A DNA stretch of 64,000 nt from contig CM067514.1 in NCBI GenBank assembly GCA_034509495.1, positions 9,644,165-9,708,164 on the forward strand, read 5' to 3'. The DNA comes from Acestrorhynchus altus. Taxonomy: Eukaryota > Chordata > Actinopteri > Characiformes > Acestrorhynchidae. The notes beneath the pieces are model-generated. The model saw only the letters and a program-made list of their open reading frames with translations, was not told the DNA's origin and made no database searches. The position numbers and the translations under genes were made by a program. Below are positions 1 to 10,240 of the stretch, one piece after another; within the stretch, counting starts at the first letter, position 1; each line of letters opens with the position of its first letter.

Positions 1-16
1 GCTTTTTTAGTAGAGA

Positions 17-449
17 TACACTGTATGGACAAAGGATTGGGCTCCCTGCTTATTCACTGTTTCTATTGAAATAAAGAAAAAACTTACTGATAAATTGTGG
101 AGAATGGCTGTGTGGATTTGATGGCATTGAGCAACATTAGTGAGCAATAGTAAGGTAAGGATGTTGGGTAATCAACACACCACATCCCAACCCCCCCAAC
201 TTATCTTTAAAGTACTGGATGGAGCACCATTTCATCATTCCAGAGAACACACTTCCACTGCTCCACAGCTGGGGGGCTCTATACCCCTCTGGCCCACACC
301 TGGTACTAGACATTCCATCAGATTCTTAATATCTGCTCCAGAGAGTCCTATTCTAAAGGCAGTACATTTCTACATGGACTAGCAATGGGTGCAGCTTAGA
401 GTAGCTAATTGTTTTCATTAGAGTCCACAAACATCTAGAGATATAGTGC
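17..449 (+). mobile_element. M1-family MITE, near full length
   Basis: The left end resembles tatggacaaaagtattggg and the right end resembles ccacaaacatttggacatg. Read on opposite strands these form an imperfect terminal inverted repeat of about 28 bp. The middle carries the family hallmarks 'ctggatggagcaccat', 'ccactgctccacagct' and 'tatacccctctggcccaca', which recur at 6.3, 7.5, 13.0, 20.7, 26.6 and 47.6 kb. It has no coding capacity. I infer a non-autonomous DNA transposon; superfamily assignment is open. Confidence 0.7.
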
Positions 450-956
450 ATCCCAGAAGCCTCCTAACCAGTCACGGTATTTCTTTCTTAAGCAAATTCA
501 GTGAGTGATTTGAGGCAAGTTAATGAAAATTGCAGACCAATAATAAACTGCAATGCATTTTAATATGTTGTTAAATCACATCACAATCAAGATATAAGGG
601 AATAGAATTTGCATTAATGTCTTTTTCTCCATATTGTGCAGGTCTAGTTTCTACTGCTGTGTCCTTGTTTACATGCTGTTTTCTAAAGCTGTACAGATTA
701 AAGGATTTGCAGGCTTTATCTAAGTTTTATTTGATGAGGTAAGACATTTTGGTGTACAAAATTTTGCTTGTTCTAGAGGTACAAGGCTAATTCAGCTAAC
801 AAGCACCAGCATTTCACAGTCACTCAGCTCTTTTCCATAATTACTGGCCCAAAATGGATTTCAGACCCATTTCAGTGGTTTTTGAAAGTTTTTAAAGTTT
901 TTTTTGCAATTCCATCACCCCTTACTACTACTTCTCACATACTGCTGCATACCCTT

Positions 957-957
<1 letters not shown>

Positions 958-1042
<85 letters not shown>
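958..1042. repeat. (CA)n microsatellite, 85 bp
   Basis: This is an uninterrupted CA dinucleotide run. The apparent ORFs across it on both strands are only Thr-His or Val-Cys repeats. Confidence 0.97.
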
Positions 1043-1044
<2 letters not shown>

Positions 1045-1047
1045 TAA

Positions 1048-1098
1048 TGCAAATCAAGGGTAGAGTTTATCCTGCTTTTGTTGGAGTAACTGTCAACT
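1048..1098 (+). mobile_element. M1 MITE fragment (internal 5' part)
   Basis: The sequence aaatcaaggg...gagtttatcctgcttttgttggagtaactgtc matches the inner 5' part of M1 seen at 18750 and 20710. It abuts the CA tract, so the microsatellite may have replaced the left end. Confidence 0.5.
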
Positions 1099-1261
1099 AT
1101 CAAATTTGTATCTCTTATCTTTGGTTTAGCTTCTACATTATCGTCCGAATCCATGAGCATATGGTACGTTCTGAGAATGAGGTACCTCCAGTGGGTATTC
1201 CTATGATTTTATGTAAGCTCAGGACCAACCATGATCCTTTACAGGAAGAAGCAGATATGAA

Positions 1262-1740
1262 ATGAATGGATGGATGTCTAAACTTCTGTGGAAGGTTTAC
1301 AAGACAGTAGTGAGACCTGCTATGAGGTATGGTTTGGAGACTGTGGCTCTGTCTAAAAGACAGGAGGCTGAGCTGGAGGTGGTGGAGATGATGATGATGA
1401 TGATGATGATGAGATTTTCGTTGGGAGTGACAAGGATGGACAAGATTAGAAATGAGCAGATCAGAGGGACAGTGAAGGTGGAGCAGTTTGGCGATAAAGC
1501 CAGAGAGGCCAGGTTGAGATGGTTTGGAAGAATAGTGGATATATTGGACAAAGAATGTTGGAGATGGAGCTGCCGGGAAGAAGGAGAAGAGGAAGACATC
1601 AGAGAAGGTTTATGGTTGTAGTGAAGGTGGACATGGAGATGGTTGGTGGAACAGTAGAGGAGGCAGGGGATAGGGCAAGATGGAGGCAGATGATTTGCTG
1701 TGGTGACCCTTAAAGGGAGCAGCCAAAAGAAGAAGAAGAT
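1262..1740 (+). pseudogene. 3' end of a non-LTR retrotransposon (reverse transcriptase C-terminus), frameshifted
   Basis: Translation gives the C-terminal tail of a LINE polyprotein: VVRPAMRYGLETVALSKRQE, then MDKIRNEQIRGT and ARLRWFGRI. A frameshift near 1520-1560 moves to the frame GYIGQRMLEMELPGRRRRGR, ending in CCGDP and a TAA at 1711-1713. A short 3' UTR (gggagcagccaaaagaagaa) ends in an (AAG)n tail at 1728-1740. A methionine run (ATG repeat, 1388-1411) is an internal expansion. The same LINE type appears at 48.96-49.40 kb. It is 5' truncated and dead. The clade (RTE-like or I-like) cannot be fixed by eye. Confidence 0.75.
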
Positions 1741-2245
1741 GTCTTAACCTCTGTAGTTCATCTGTAATGCAATACAATTAAATGACGTTTTCATGTCCAG
1801 CCTCTGGGGTTGGACATACTACATTTAAGCTACTAGAGCTCTAGAAAGCAGTGCACTTAGACATTGCGTATGATTTTTTAGTATTTTAATTAAAGAGGCA
1901 TAGCCGTTACCTATGTGGTAGTTTTACAGATCTTCAGATGGATTGTTTTCTGCCTTTTAAAAGGTGAAATAAATCTTGTAGCATAAAGGAAATATTGGGT
2001 AGCCTCAGGCAAGATAGCATACAGACTTTGCAGCTTGAGGGACAACAGTGACACCGTGGCTGCTTACAAAGAAACAGCCTTGAGCCCGAAATCCATATTT
2101 GGCATGCATTTACAGTCTGAAAAAAGGAAGAAATATGAAAAAAAACAAAAAAAACCTAAGAAATCTATACTGGTATCCATTTCAAGTGGCTAGCTTCTCT
2201 AACTGTGTTTTTTTTGGTCTTGTTTTCTTCTTTTCTTGTCTACAG

Positions 2246-2341
2246 CTGAAGAACTCTCTGAAGACTGAGCTGTGTTTGGACCAGGGCCCAGACACGGACA
2301 ACGTTCCAATCCTGTACCTCTGCCATGGGATGACCCCTCAG
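2246..2341 (+). CDS. GALNT-like exon: catalytic/lectin junction, ricin alpha repeat
   Basis: This 96-bp exon is bounded by an acceptor (ttcttgtctacag) and a donor (cag|gtgggc) and has phase 0 at both ends. It encodes 32 residues, including TELCLDQGPDTDN and LYLCHGMTPQ. The CLD and CHG elements are the start of the ricin-type (beta-trefoil) lectin domain that follows the catalytic domain in polypeptide GalNAc-transferases. These are Golgi type II membrane enzymes that transfer GalNAc from UDP-GalNAc to Ser/Thr, starting mucin-type O-glycans; the lectin domain binds GalNAc-glycopeptides. The following exons at 9775 and 15766 continue in phase. The wording resembles the GALNT8/9/18 branch, whose in vitro transferase activity is weak or debated. 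I cannot choose the paralogue from this part alone, so no symbol is given. Confidence 0.9.
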
Positions 2342-2724
2342 GTGGGCAGCCCTACTGACCCTTTTCTCTGCTTCAATGACTTTTGTCATCTTCTGCATTG
2401 ATCTACAGTATGCATTCCTGTCCTGGCAAGTCCTTTCTTTAATCTTGCCCTGAATCCCTGAGTGCAGTCCTGTTAACAGAGGGCCCTGCAGGCCCCATTT
2501 CCGAGCTGTCCCTGGTTTAAATCATACCACTTATCTGCTCATCAAGTCACATTTTAGGACTCTAGGCAGAATTAAAATGAGATTTTTCTTTAACTTTTTT
2601 CTTTCTTTCACCCATTTAACATAGATTCCTTTTGCATATATTCTGTAAAATGCCTCCTCTTACTTTATTGCTTTATTTCTCACTTTTAGTTTGTTGATTT
2701 TATAACACATTTGTATATAAAGTA

Positions 2725-2725
<1 letters not shown>

Positions 2726-2778
<53 letters not shown>
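2726..2778. repeat. (CA)n microsatellite, 53 bp
   Basis: Perfect CA dinucleotide run inside the GALNT intron. Confidence 0.97.
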
Positions 2779-2779
<1 letters not shown>

Positions 2780-2929
2780 CTACACAACTGTACTACTGTA
2801 ATCCATATGTAACATCACTGTTATTTCTGAGGTTGCTGATGAATAATTACACAGTTATGAGAGACCAAATTATGTATTATCCAATTACAAATTTTTGATA
2901 TGCAAAAACGTATCCAAAATGGAATCTTT

Positions 2930-3290
2930 ACTGGAGAAGGATCATCAATTCACAATGAAAGTTGTGCTGCGAGTAACTCAGCAGACTAAGGTGCTTAAAA
3001 TCCTTGTTTGGTAGCATTTTCCATGCTCTGGGTAGGTAGATGGCACTCCCAATATGATGCTGGCCAGCACAGGCACCTGTTGGCTGATGTATCAGAGCTG
3101 GGGATCCGGTGCTTTCCTCTGTGCATATTTGCTGACCACTGATGCTACAGTGCTGGTGTTGCAAAAAAAGGTGGTGGCTGTATTGAATGGGTTTGTATCC
3201 ACCCACATTGCAAGTGGTAGGGAGAGTTCGAGTGAGGGGATGGGTCAACTGGCATTACCAAATTGGGTGAAAAAATGGAAGTCAATGTGA
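2930..3290. repeat. Probable interspersed repeat, unclassified
   Basis: The block containing ctgatgtatcagagctgggg, gtgcatatttgctgaccact and gttcgagtgaggggatgggt has the feel of a common fish dispersed repeat. Its end is a region reading caaattgggtgaaaaaatgg. There is no second copy in the window, so support is only resemblance from memory. Confidence 0.3.
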
Positions 3291-4714
3291 TGTAATTTGA
3301 TTCTTTTTTTTTTTTTTTTTTTTACCTTTGGTCCAGTCATCATTTTGACCCAATGTAGAGAACATCAGCTAGGTATGTCAAAACGTGACAAATGATTGCA
3401 TGAAATATAATTGTACACTCCTCTAGAAGTTAATGTTCTTTAATGTAAAGATATTCAGAGAATGTTTAATTTGAATTTCATTCATGTCCAGTTTCTTTCT
3501 GCTTTTCTGCCAGCCTGTAATATCACACACACCCTGTAATTTTCAGGCAGTTCAGAACTCGTTCAGCAATTTCCACAAACGGTCACAGTAAATAGCATGG
3601 CTTAGACTTTAGAACCCAGTCCTGCTAAGTGAACAAAGCCTCTGTCTTTGTGCACACAACACATGAATACCACAAATCACAGTATAATGCCACAGAGTGT
3701 GTGCTGCGAGTCCTTGTCGAGCTGGTGGAGTTATTAAAAAGGTGGACAGCTGCCAGCTGAGGAGCTGAACTGTCTCTCTCACCTCTCATCCTTCTCACAA
3801 AGGACACTCATTTATATTCGAGTAGATTTTTTTTTTTTAGAACCCACTTCAGTGTCAGCTTCACTTGCTGCAAAACATTTGCTGCCTTATCCAGAGGTCA
3901 CGCATGAATAGAGAAGGTGAGGAATCTAGGAATAATACATCTCTCAAAATACAAAGTGGCAGATTTTTTTTTTTTTTTTTTTTTTTTTTACACTTAATCG
4001 AGGGGGAAGAAGTATCTCCGAACGAGCTTAGAAATATGTGGTACTTTTTGCTGAGCTGGTCTCAAGCAATATAACTAAGCACAGGACTGAGAGTATTGAG
4101 TATCTGGAGACAGCGCTGTTCCCAAGGAGATTAACTCTTGTCTCCTGCTCTCTCCCTCTCTCTCTCTTTCCCTCGCTCTCTTGCCATTTGTTGTGTGGAG
4201 GTGGTACGATAGCTGACACTGTTCAGGGCTGGTATGTTTTAGTTGTCTCTAAGCAGATGTTAGCTGATGACTGTGTCTGTTGGGAGGCACTTCTTCAGCA
4301 TCGCCTTAGCCCGGGTCAAACTGACGTTCTGATTTTGTGCCTACCTGAAAAGAACTGCACTGCCTTCTCTGGGAGAAGAGAAACAATAAAGGATACAGTG
4401 CACAGAAATATAAAAGACAGAAAAGTGAAAGGAAAGATATTTAGGCTCTGAAAGTCAACAGTAAATGTAATTGTTATGCATTAGCAGGTAGTCCTGTCAG
4501 CGATCTCAAAGCTGTGTGTCTGTGGTTTTGGAAATGAAGGTGGGTCAGGAGTAGTCAATGAGACAGATTCATAAAATTCACAATGCAAAATGTGCAACAT
4601 ATTTATTTCATCGCGGTGGTGGTGGACAGCGTCCTGACCTCTCCTTACTCACATCCTCAGTAAAAGCCGATCCACATACTAATGAGGTCATTTCTATACT
4701 TCATATGCAATATA

Positions 4715-5700
4715 TACCGTGCATCCGGAACGTGTTCCCAGCGCTTCACTTTTTGGACATTTTATGTTACAGCCTTTTTCCAGAATCGATTCAATTTATT
4801 AACTTGTGATAACATGAGAAAGGTCTGTTTGAAATATTTGCAAATTTATTAAAAATAAAACATGTACATGTACATTAAAAATTGAGCTCAGGTGCATCTC
4901 GGGACACAGATCTGGGGCAGGGTAGAGAAAAAATTATGCTGGAATGAAGGTCCCAACCAGCACAGTGACCTCCATCATCTGTAAATGGAAGAAGTTTGAA
5001 ACCAACAGGACTCTTCCTAGAGCTGGCCATCCGGTCAAACTGAGTTATCATAGTAGAAGGGCCTTAGTCAGGGTGACCAAGAACCCAATGGTCACTCTGA
5101 AAGAACACCAACATTGCTGTTTGAAGAGAGGAGAACCTTACAGAAGGACAACCATTTCTGCAGCACGCCACCAACCAGGCCTGTATGTAAAAGACATCCT
5201 CAGTGCCAACCCTTATGTCTGGAGGAAAACAGGCACTGCTCATCACCTAACAAATAGCATTCCATCAGTGAAGCATGGTGGTGGCAGTATCATGCTGTTT
5301 TGGGGTGATTTTCTGTAGCAGGAACTGGGAGACTAGACAGGGTTGAGGAACAGATGACTGCAGTGATGTCCAGAGACATCCTTGATGGTAATCTGATCCG
5401 GAGTGCTCTGGACCTCAAACTGGGACGAAGGTTTATCTTCCAACAGGACAACAACCCTAAGCACACAGCTAAGATAACAAATGAGTGGCTTTGGGACAAT
5501 TCCGTGAATGTCCTTGAGTGGCCCAGCCAAAGCCCAGACTTGAACCCGATTGAACATCTTTGGAGGTATGTAAAGATGTCTGTGCAGACACTCCCCAACC
5601 AATCTCATGAAGCTTGAGAGGTTGTGCAAAGAAGAATGGGAGAAACTTCCCAAAAACATGTGTGCCGAGTTTGTAGCATCATACTCAAAAAACAATTGAG
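4715..5700 (+). mobile_element. Tc1-like DNA transposon, copy 1, broken transposase
   Basis: The left end reads gtgcatccgg...cagcgcttcactttttggac, typical of a Tc1-like terminal inverted repeat. Three frame-broken ORF pieces follow. Residues near 4944-5200 match the DNA-binding half (IICKWKKFETNRTLPRAGHP, RRTTISAARHQPGLY). Near 5218-5310 the piece reads VWRKTGTAHH and KHGGGSIMLFWG. Near 5354-5617 it reads RRFIFQQDNNPKHTA and WPSQSPDLNPIEHLW, which carry the second D and the final D/E of the DDE triad. Stops and small deletions make it inactive. The right end after about 5700 is eroded. A second copy of the family with better TIRs is at 29832-31139. Confidence 0.85.
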
Positions 5701-5854
5701 GCTTTTCTTTTATTGTAATTGGTTAAATTTTAACATGATTGTAAAATGTTTATAGTTTTGTATTAATTCACTCTGAAAACAAAGAGAAAGACATCCAATT
5801 TGCTATTTGTGTATGAAAAAAGGATGTTGTTTCTGCATTTAATCCTTCCATGCA

Positions 5855-6000
5855 GTGAACACACATACACACTAATGAGCTGATGCACTCAAACACCTCA
5901 GTGACACACATGCACATGTGCTCGGAGCAGTGGACAGCCTTCACTGCAGCATCCAGGGAGCAGTTTGAGGGTTAGGTGTTGCTCGGGGGCAGTTAAGTTG
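5855..6000 (-). repeat. SINE-like dispersed repeat fragment
   Basis: The segment gctcggagcagtggacagcc, ccagggagcagtttgagggt and gttgctcgggggcagt shares layout and words with 26345-26560 (gcacctgaggagcagttaga, tttgctcgagggtaca). I infer two copies of a dispersed family in the same orientation. Confidence 0.5.
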
Positions 6001-6062
6001 CAAAGTGTTGGTTCAGGGACTCAAAATAACAACTGTCTGGTCACAAGGCAGCTCCTCTTACC

Positions 6063-6140
6063 TCCAGATTAAATCAAATCAAATTGATCTGTATAGCACT
6101 TTTTATAGCTGATGTTGTCACAAAGCAGCTTTGCACAAAT
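6063..6140. repeat. Interspersed repeat fragment with 'gtatagcactttt' core
   Basis: The sequence aaatcaaattgatctgtata followed by gcactttttatag and cacaaagcagctttgcac resembles 14893-14975 (ttgtatttatatagttcttt, aacaaggctgctttacag). It is a short scrap of a family that is common in fish. Confidence 0.5.
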
Positions 6141-6311
6141 CAAAAATAGACGACACAACAACATACAAACCAGGGCTCACGATTGGGTGCTATACCCCTG
6201 CTTTTACCACAAAGCCACCTGAACTGAAACCCAGAGTTTTCTGTGCCCCTTCCCCCCATCTCTTCCCATATTGTCATATGCTGATAGCATGGTCCAAACT
6301 TGCAAAAGACA

Positions 6312-6766
6312 TTCACTATGTGGGCTAAAGTATTGGGACACCTGGTCAATTTGTGGCTTCTCCCAAAATCAACGCCATTATAAAGGTTTTGTCCTGTTTG
6401 TTCTGTAAGGATTTGATTGCATTCAGTGAAAGAAGCATTAGTGAGGTTAGGATTTTGGATGGCGACTAGCCCACCTCAAACTCATCTTCCCAACCCATCC
6501 TAAAAGTACTAGATGGAGCACCATCATTCCACAGAACAGTTTCACTGCTCCATAGGTCAATGCTTATATCCCTGCAGTCAATGTAGGGCATTAGGCATGG
6601 TGCCAGTAGGTAAATGTTTATCTGCTCCAGAGATTCTACTGGTAATACCTGACAGGGACTAGACAAGCTGTTTTGTGCATTTGCACATCTATGTCAGCAA
6701 TGGGTACGACTTAAAGCCTCTGAACGCATTCATTAGGAGAAGTGTCCACAAACATTTGGACATGTA
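6312..6766 (+). mobile_element. M1-family MITE, near full length
   Basis: It begins cactatgtgggctaaagtat (position 6312) and ends gtgtccacaaacatttggac near 6762. The internal landmarks tactagatggagcaccat, cactgctccataggtc and gcattaggcatggtgcc align with the other M1 copies. There is no TIR-flanking duplication that I can call with confidence. Confidence 0.7.
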
Positions 6767-7547
6767 TTTAAGAACATTATAGAAAAGATCAGTCAATCTA
6801 CATTGGCTTCTTACTGCGGTTCAGATCCCTGAAGAAATAGGTGGTAGTGAATGAGTGAGCTGAGTTTATGAATGAGCTAATACATCACTGCAACACCATT
6901 TATTTTGAAACGTCCAAGTAATTCTGACACTGCCTTTAATAAATCTGCCCATTTTTCCTGTATTGACCTTCAAAATGTGTTCCAACTCGTGTATTGATTT
7001 TGAAACCAGTTTATTCTTCTCACCCAGTTTTGTATAAGATGAAGTGGAAGATGTTCTTTCTCCTTAAAAGGGATAGAAAATAGCAGGGTCTCTGTGCTCG
7101 GCCTGCATTTCCAACCTAAAAACAGGTGTTTCTTTTACTTCTAAGGCTTTGAAGTGATCAAGTGCTTAGTACTGCCCTGGTTCCTTTCAGCTCAAACTGG
7201 TTTTTAATGTTATGGTTCACGTATTGTCCAGAGACTAGTTTGGAAGGCTTGCTCGTACCCTCTATCCAGATAATCATCAAAAGATGTTTTGCGTGCATAG
7301 CATTCTTTTGATGAAAACTGTTTCTCAAAACAGTCTTCTTGGCAAAGAACTACGAGAACAGCCTTAAACAAGTTAGGAAGTTCATGCGGAACAGGTCCAT
7401 CCCAAGGGCTTCTGCTCAGTTCTCTTTGCAAACATCTTCAGGAGCTACCTCCTTCCATGAGTTTATTATCATTGTTGTTATATTAAATTATGGTAATGCA
7501 CCTTTGTGTGTTTTGCACTTCACACGGTCCAGAGTTGCTCATTAAAA

Positions 7548-7940
7548 GTATACACTGCATGTCCAAAGGTTTGTGGACACTCCTTCAGCTACTGAAAAAA
7601 GCACATGTTAGACACACACACGTTCTCACACACACACACAAAGTGGACTCTCTGAAGCAGATTTACCTGTTGGCCCTTTGTCTATTTCCAGTCTTGATCA
7701 TGACATATAGAGCTCCCCAGCACTGAAATGGAGCAGTGGAAGTGTGTTCTCTGGAATGATGGAATGGTACTCCAGCCAGTACTTTTGGGATGAGTTGGGG
7801 AGCTGGCATAAGGTAGAGCAGGGATCATTCAACATCCTGGACTCACTAACTATTGAATGCATTCAAATCCTCACAGCAATTCTCCAGAATCGATTCGAAA
7901 GCCTTCCCTGGATAGTAAAGACAACAAAAACAGGATGAAC
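7548..7940 (-). mobile_element. M1-family MITE, reverse orientation, truncated
   Basis: The plus strand reads tacactgcatgtccaaaggt at the start, which is the M1 right end reversed. It then runs cagtggaagtgtgttctctg, gatgagttggggagctgg and aaagccttccctggatagta, the reverse complement of the family body. The far end fades near 7940. Confidence 0.65.
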
Positions 7941-9074
7941 TATTTGATAAGACACTTAATAGCCAATGAATGAGCAGGTGTCTCTGTAGCTTTTCTGTAT
8001 ATGTCAACTCTGCTATAGTAGTTTTTTAGGTGCTTGCTTTGGTCCTCTAAAAAATGTCACATGGTCCACATTCATTGGTTCCTATCCTCTGCCCTGCAAC
8101 TCCTCCACTTCCAACATATCTGATCCAGGTTATCAGCTAAGCCCTTCCAGAGTAGAAGCTGGTGTAGTAGAGCGGGAAAGCACTAAAATGGTTAGCAGGG
8201 TCCTCCAAAACTAGAGTTGGGAATCAGTGGACCATTTGATTTCAGCTGTAGAAAATAGCAATCTAGAGCCTGATGATCAATAAGAAATTAAGGGGCGCTG
8301 CATTCCATGTTCTTCCAGCAGCACTGCTGCCAGTGTGTTTCCGACTTCAGCAGTTACTTGCCTCAGGCACGGTGCGAAAGACATGTCTGCCAGATGTTCC
8401 TCAGCCTCTGAGTTGTACCCCCTTTCCTCCCTCTTAACATGCACACACATCCAAACCCACACTGCTTCTCAGGCTGTTTCTTCCAACATGCCAGTCAACT
8501 TCAATCGGATCCACTGCCATCTTCTTCTGTGGTGGATGTTTGTGATTTGCCTGCTTCACGCAGATGCCACTGGTGTTCCACGTACACTTTTCCTCCAAAA
8601 TGCACGACCTTGAATCACTGGAATCATAGGAAATCACTTCAACAACTCATTTACAATTTCCTGTTGGATCTGTGACTCACTCTTCTCCGTTTCATGACAC
8701 TCATGTCACATCCTGTCAAATCTAACCCCATTCGTTGCAAACGTTCAGAGTGTGAATAAATAATCTTGATGTTGTCATGGTTACAGATTTAAAGAGTGAT
8801 CTGCTCCACTTTTAGTGTTGTATTTTGGGCAGCAGTGATGTGACGTCTTTAATTAAACTGTTTTCTCTTTCTGAACAGGGCTTTGGAAAATTTTGGAAGC
8901 TTTTATAAGCTTTGAACTGTGCTATGCTTGTATATACAGGACATGCAGAACACTGTCAGAAGCGACCGTTGTGTCTTTCTAATTTGCAGTTTGGTCAGTA
9001 GTCCAGAATTGGGTCCGCATGATTTTGCATTAACCAAGCACCCAACCAACATAGGCTGTGCATAGTTAAAACTG

Positions 9075-9400
9075 AATATTCATATTCATATCAGTATTCA
9101 TGTTAGTTACTGAATAATTCATAGTGGATTCTAGATAAATCACAGTGGATATTGAATACTTCATAGAAGATACTAAATATATAATTCTATATTTAATAAG
9201 GCATAGTAGATTTCATAGTAGGTATTGAATAATTTAAAGTGGATACCCGAATAAATCACAGTGGATACTGAATAGTTCAGAGCAGAAACAAAATAATGAA
9301 TTGTGGAGAAGTCATTGTATGTACTAAATAGTTTAGTATATGTACTGAATAATTAATACTACATAAGTAATTAATATTGAATACTGAATAATAATCTAAT
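9075..9400. repeat. Diverged tandem array with 'actgaataattcatagtgga' unit
   Basis: Variants of gatactgaataattcatagt, aatcacagtggatactgaat and agtggatattgaatacttca recur roughly every 20 to 40 bases for over 300 bp. Spacing and sequence vary, so this is an old minisatellite-like array rather than a clean one. Confidence 0.6.
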
Positions 9401-9774
9401 ATTGGTTGGTGAGAATTGTGGAAGTGAGTGCTTACTGTTGTTTTGTTCTTAGATTAAGATGATTGTAAAATATGTGTAATCGTTTATAATTTCCCCTGAT
9501 TTCCTGTTTACATGGCCCACTAGTTTGCAACTTAACATCTTCCAGACTAAATGTTTTCAGATTCTCACTGGTGCTGAAAGTCTAAAAGTGGCTAATTGGT
9601 TGTCCCTGCTTTTGTAGATTACAGCCCTACACATCTCTGTCTTTACCAAAATACACTCTCATGTTACCCATTGAATAAATGGCAGCACGCCTTCTATGAG
9701 GCCTTGTTATTGTACCTTCTTGTTTGGCTTTTAAGCTCAGCTCTCTTTCATGCGCCTCTATTATTGTGTTTCAG

Positions 9775-9939
9775 AACGTGTACTACACCAGCACTCAGCA
9801 GCTCTATGTGGGCATTCTCAGTCCCACCATCGATGACGATGACAACAAGTGCCTGGTGGATGTGAACAGCCGACCGAAGCTGATTGAGTGTAGCTACGCA
9901 GCAGCTAAGCGCATGAAGCTGCACTGGCTTTTTACTCAG
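9775..9939 (+). CDS. GALNT-like exon: ricin lectin beta repeat
   Basis: This 165-bp exon has an acceptor at 9773-9774 (tttattgtgtttcag style) and donor cag|gtaaga, phase 0 at both ends, giving 55 residues. It starts NVYYTSTQQLYVG, has the acidic stretch TIDDDDNKCLVDVNSRP, then IECSYAAAKRMKLHWLFTQ. The CLVD and MKLHW elements correspond to the second beta-trefoil repeat of the GalNAc-transferase lectin domain. It joins in frame to the exon ending TPQ (2341) and to the exon starting GGSIQ (15766). The four-aspartate run and the SRPKLIECSY word fit the GALNT8/9/18-like branch. Confidence 0.92.
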
Positions 9940-10161
9940 GTAAGAGCCCCTCGCAAGGCAGCATCGCAGCACGTCCGGGAACAAAAGGAAACAGGCTCTG
10001 GGCTCCGAGAGGGGGAAAAAAACTGAAAATTAGCATGGAGGTAAATCATGTGAGGTAGAAGGATAAGCATTTGTGGAGCCACTGGGAAGGATTTTGTTCT
10101 GTGTGCTAATCCAGACCTCTCATTAGAGTACACAGAGGGCAGCCAGATCCAAAAGAGCCAC

Positions 10162-10163
<2 letters not shown>

Positions 10164-10239
<76 letters not shown>
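10164..10239. repeat. (CA)n microsatellite, 76 bp
   Basis: Perfect CA run about 225 bp after the donor of the preceding exon. The antisense Val-Cys ORF across it is an artefact. Confidence 0.97.

Positions 10240-10240
<1 letters not shown>

Larger units (their letters stand above)
1..2245 (+). other. Intron (3' part) upstream of the first visible GALNT exon
   Basis: This stretch precedes the splice acceptor at 2244-2245 and is intron of the GALNT-like gene. It contains an M1 MITE (17-449), a (CA)n tract (958-1042), an M1 scrap (1048-1098) and a LINE 3' end (1262-1740). I see no exon in 450-957 or 1741-2200. The acceptor is preceded by a pyrimidine-rich run from about 2207. Earlier exons for the transmembrane stem and catalytic domain must lie outside the window. 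Confidence 0.75.
2342..9774 (+). other. GALNT intron, 7.4 kb
   Basis: The intron begins gtgggc and ends gtgtttcag. It holds a CA tract, a Tc1-like element (4715-5700), two M1 MITEs, interspersed repeats around 5.86-6.14 kb, poly-T runs at 3304-3323 and 3965-3989, a CT-rich run near 4145-4180, and a diverged 20-40 bp periodic array at 9075-9400. I found no exon in the remaining parts. The open frames at 3054-3290, 4038-4451, 8277-8675 and similar have no recognisable domain and no splice context. Confidence 0.8.

Noticed and set aside
882..1265. 127-codon ORF over the CA repeat
   Set aside because: The middle is a Thr-His run from the microsatellite and the rest is MITE and LINE sequence.
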